Source: Hyphomicrobiaceae bacterium
GTDB taxonomy: Bacteria > Pseudomonadota > Alphaproteobacteria > Rhizobiales > HXMU1428-3
Direction of reading: 5' to 3'
Length of the DNA: 7,893 nucleotides
NCBI GenBank assembly: GCA_028285025.1
Contig: JANQQH010000504.1
Coordinates: forward strand, 1 to 7,893
The notes beneath the pieces are model-generated. The model saw nothing but the letters and a program-made list of their open reading frames with translations. It was not told where the DNA came from and searched no databases. Shown one piece after another: positions 6,656 through 7,893 of this stretch (positions within the stretch are counted from its first letter, which is position 1; every line of letters begins with the position of its first letter). The translations under genes were made by a program, and so were the position numbers.

Positions 6656-7495
6656 TCAGCCGCTTTTAGGTGGTTTCTTGCGGGATGTTTTCTTTGCTTT
6701 GGCCTGATTGGTTGAAGGTTTTAGATTGAATTGTTTTGCCGTTTTCGGACCTAGCTGATCAGCCAAAATATGAGATTTAACCTGCTCTACCTCACCCGCT
6801 TTAAGATCACCTAACATAAAAGGCCCGTAAGACAGGCGAATGAGGCGATTAACGTTCAGGCCCAGATGAGCAGCGATGCGTTTGATCTCACGGTTTTTGC
6901 CTTCACGCAGCCCCATGATGAACCAGCAATTGGCACCCTGGGTCTTGATCAGGTGAGCATCAATCGCGCCATATTTAATGCCTTCAATGGTGATGCCCTT
7001 TTTTAAGTCATCAAACTTGTCCTGAGTGATCGTGCCATTGGCGCGCACTTTATAACGGCGCAACCACCCGGTGGAGGGCAGCTCTAAATGCCGCGCCAGT
7101 TCGCCATCATTGGTGAGCAGCAGTAACCCTTCAGTGTTAATGTCCAGCCGGCCAATGGAAATGCAGCGCGGCAAATCTTTGGGCAAAGCTTCAAAAATGG
7201 TTTTGCGACCCTTCTCATCTTTTTGAGTGGTCACCAGACCTTTGGGTTTGTGAAAGCGCCATAATTTAATAGGTTCCGCTTCTGGCAAAGGCTTGCCATC
7301 AACCAGGATATTGTCTTTAGAGGTAACATTTAGCGCTGGGCTATCAATCTTGTTTCCATTGACGCTCACGCGGCCCGATGTAATAAAGCGTTCAGCCTCA
7401 CGGCGCGAACAAATGCCAGCGCGTGCCATCGCCTTGGCAATGCGCATGGCGCCGGGCTTCGGATCAGTTTGAGATGAATTGGTTTTGTTGCTCAT
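6656..7495 (-). CDS. rluB: RsuA/RluB-family rRNA pseudouridine synthase
   Basis: Isomerises a specific uridine in rRNA. By similarity of type it is the RluB group acting on 23S rRNA helix 80-93 region (U2605 in E. coli), but RsuA/RluE/RluF-like specificity cannot be excluded by eye. From ATG 7495 the product has 279 residues. An N-terminal S4 RNA-binding domain spans about 18-65 (RIAKAMARAGICSRREAER). It is followed by FHKPKGLVTT, the catalytic motif GRLDINTEGLLLLT (115-128, with Asp118) and the C-terminal REGKNREIKR (197-206). The last 20 or so residues form a Lys-rich basic tail. A TTG at 7531 would add 12 residues unlike the family; an ATG at 7447, just before the S4 domain, is also possible. 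No strong SD precedes any of these. It is probably co-transcribed with rsmD through the palindrome and is divergent from tadA. Confidence 0.92.
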   Translation of the reverse strand: MSNKTNSSQTDPKPGAMRIAKAMARAGICSRREAERFITSGRVSVNGNKIDSPALNVTSKDNILVDGKPLPEAEPIKLWRFHKPKGLVTTQKDEKGRKTIFEALPKDLPRCISIGRLDINTEGLLLLTNDGELARHLELPSTGWLRRYKVRANGTITQDKFDDLKKGITIEGIKYGAIDAHLIKTQGANCWFIMGLREGKNREIKRIAAHLGLNVNRLIRLSYGPFMLGDLKAGEVEQVKSHILADQLGPKTAKQFNLKPSTNQAKAKKTSRKKPPKSG

Positions 7496-7549
7496 AGATG
7501 TTGTTGTGTCGCAAATTTTAAAAAAGTGCAATGAAAAGGTTTCAGATTA
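7496..7549. promoter_or_regulatory. Divergent rluB/tadA intergenic promoter region
   Basis: This 54-bp gap separates two head-to-head genes and must hold or adjoin the promoters for both if they are not inside the coding regions. It has an AT-rich core (AAATTTTAAAAAA at about 7513-7525). I could not find a convincing -35/-10 pair in either direction, so only the location supports this call. AAAAGG (7534-7539) is the tadA ribosome binding site, 10 nt before its ATG. Confidence 0.35.
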
Positions 7550-7893
7550 ATGAGCTCTTCTTATATGGAGCAAGCTTTACAATTGGCAAAAGAGGCCGCT
7601 TCAGCCGGTGAAGTGCCGGTAGGGGCTGTCATTGTGTCTGATGAAGGCACCCTATTAGCCGCTGAGCGAAACCGGATTGTAGAACTGGCCGATGCAACAG
7701 CACACGCAGAAATCTTAGCCATTCGGGCCGCGTGCCAGCGTTTAGGCTCTGAGCGGTTGATAGATTGCGATCTCTACGTAACGCTGGAGCCGTGCACCAT
7801 GTGCGCCGGTGCGATTTCCCTGGCCCGCCTGCGCCGGGTTTATTTTGGCGCGCTGGACCCTAAAGGCGGCGGGGTGGAGCATGGGGCCTGCTT
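7550..7893 (+). CDS. tadA: tRNA-specific adenosine deaminase TadA (3' end outside window)
   Basis: Zinc enzyme that deaminates adenosine 34 to inosine in the anticodon of tRNA-Arg(ACG), essential for decoding CGN codons. The frame is open from ATG 7550 to the window end (114 codons plus two bases). The cytidine/adenosine deaminase signature is complete: HAE at residues 52-54 (zinc-ligand His52, proton-shuttle Glu54) and PCTMC at 81-85 (zinc-ligand Cys82 and Cys85). The early GEVPVGAVIV and the following AGAI-LARLRRVYFGALDPKGG are typical of TadA rather than cytidine deaminases. Start choice: AAAAGG lies 10 nt upstream, while the ATG at 7565 has no SD. Typical length is about 150-165 residues, so the last 40 or so, including the C-terminal helix that contacts the tRNA, lie beyond the window. 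It is transcribed away from the rluB-like gene. Confidence 0.96.
   Translation, partial: MSSSYMEQALQLAKEAASAGEVPVGAVIVSDEGTLLAAERNRIVELADATAHAEILAIRAACQRLGSERLIDCDLYVTLEPCTMCAGAISLARLRRVYFGALDPKGGGVEHGAC

Noticed and set aside
7496..7531. N-terminal extension of the rluB-like protein from TTG 7531
   Set aside because: The extra 12 residues are not family-like, it uses a rare start codon, and it would occupy most of the divergent promoter gap.

Overview
The window reads as ordinary chromosomal DNA of an alphaproteobacterium with moderate GC. It contains seven protein genes, two of them cut by the window edges, and one striking non-coding element. The lineage call rests on protein character: a short 445-residue glucose-6-phosphate isomerase, a MutL with an endonuclease-type C-terminus ending in a CNHGRP motif, an RsuA/RluB-type pseudouridine synthase next to rsmD and divergent from tadA, and tandem M16B peptidases. 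I cannot name a genus from sequence alone.

Left block, plus strand (1-5911). An M16 zinc peptidase, missing its N-terminus, is followed by a secreted M16 paralogue whose zinc motif is destroyed. The first keeps the zinc ligands but lacks the Arg/Tyr pair; the second is the reverse, so they look like the two halves of a periplasmic M16B heterodimer. Next come pgi (glycolysis/gluconeogenesis) and mutL (mismatch repair). The 106-bp pgi-mutL gap holds a perfect TATAAT and a weak hairpin, so mutL may have its own promoter.

Right block (5921-7893). rsmD and an rluB-like gene lie on the minus strand. mutL and rsmD converge with only 9 bp between their stop codons. rluB is divergent from tadA (plus strand, cut by the right edge) across a 54-bp gap. 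These three genes modify RNA of the translation machinery: m2G in 16S rRNA, pseudouridine in 23S rRNA, and inosine at tRNA position 34.

The most unusual feature is a near-perfect 126-bp palindrome (6527-6652) that fills almost the whole gap between the rluB stop and the rsmD start. It has 35-bp perfect outer arms, a 13-bp perfect inner stem and a 20-nt loop. It looks like an inserted palindromic repeat or MITE-like element, and in mRNA it would fold into a very long hairpin covering one candidate rsmD ribosome binding site. No tRNA, rRNA, CRISPR array, transposase or phage gene is visible. Apart from the palindrome, the window is housekeeping, and I see no evidence for a new multi-gene system.
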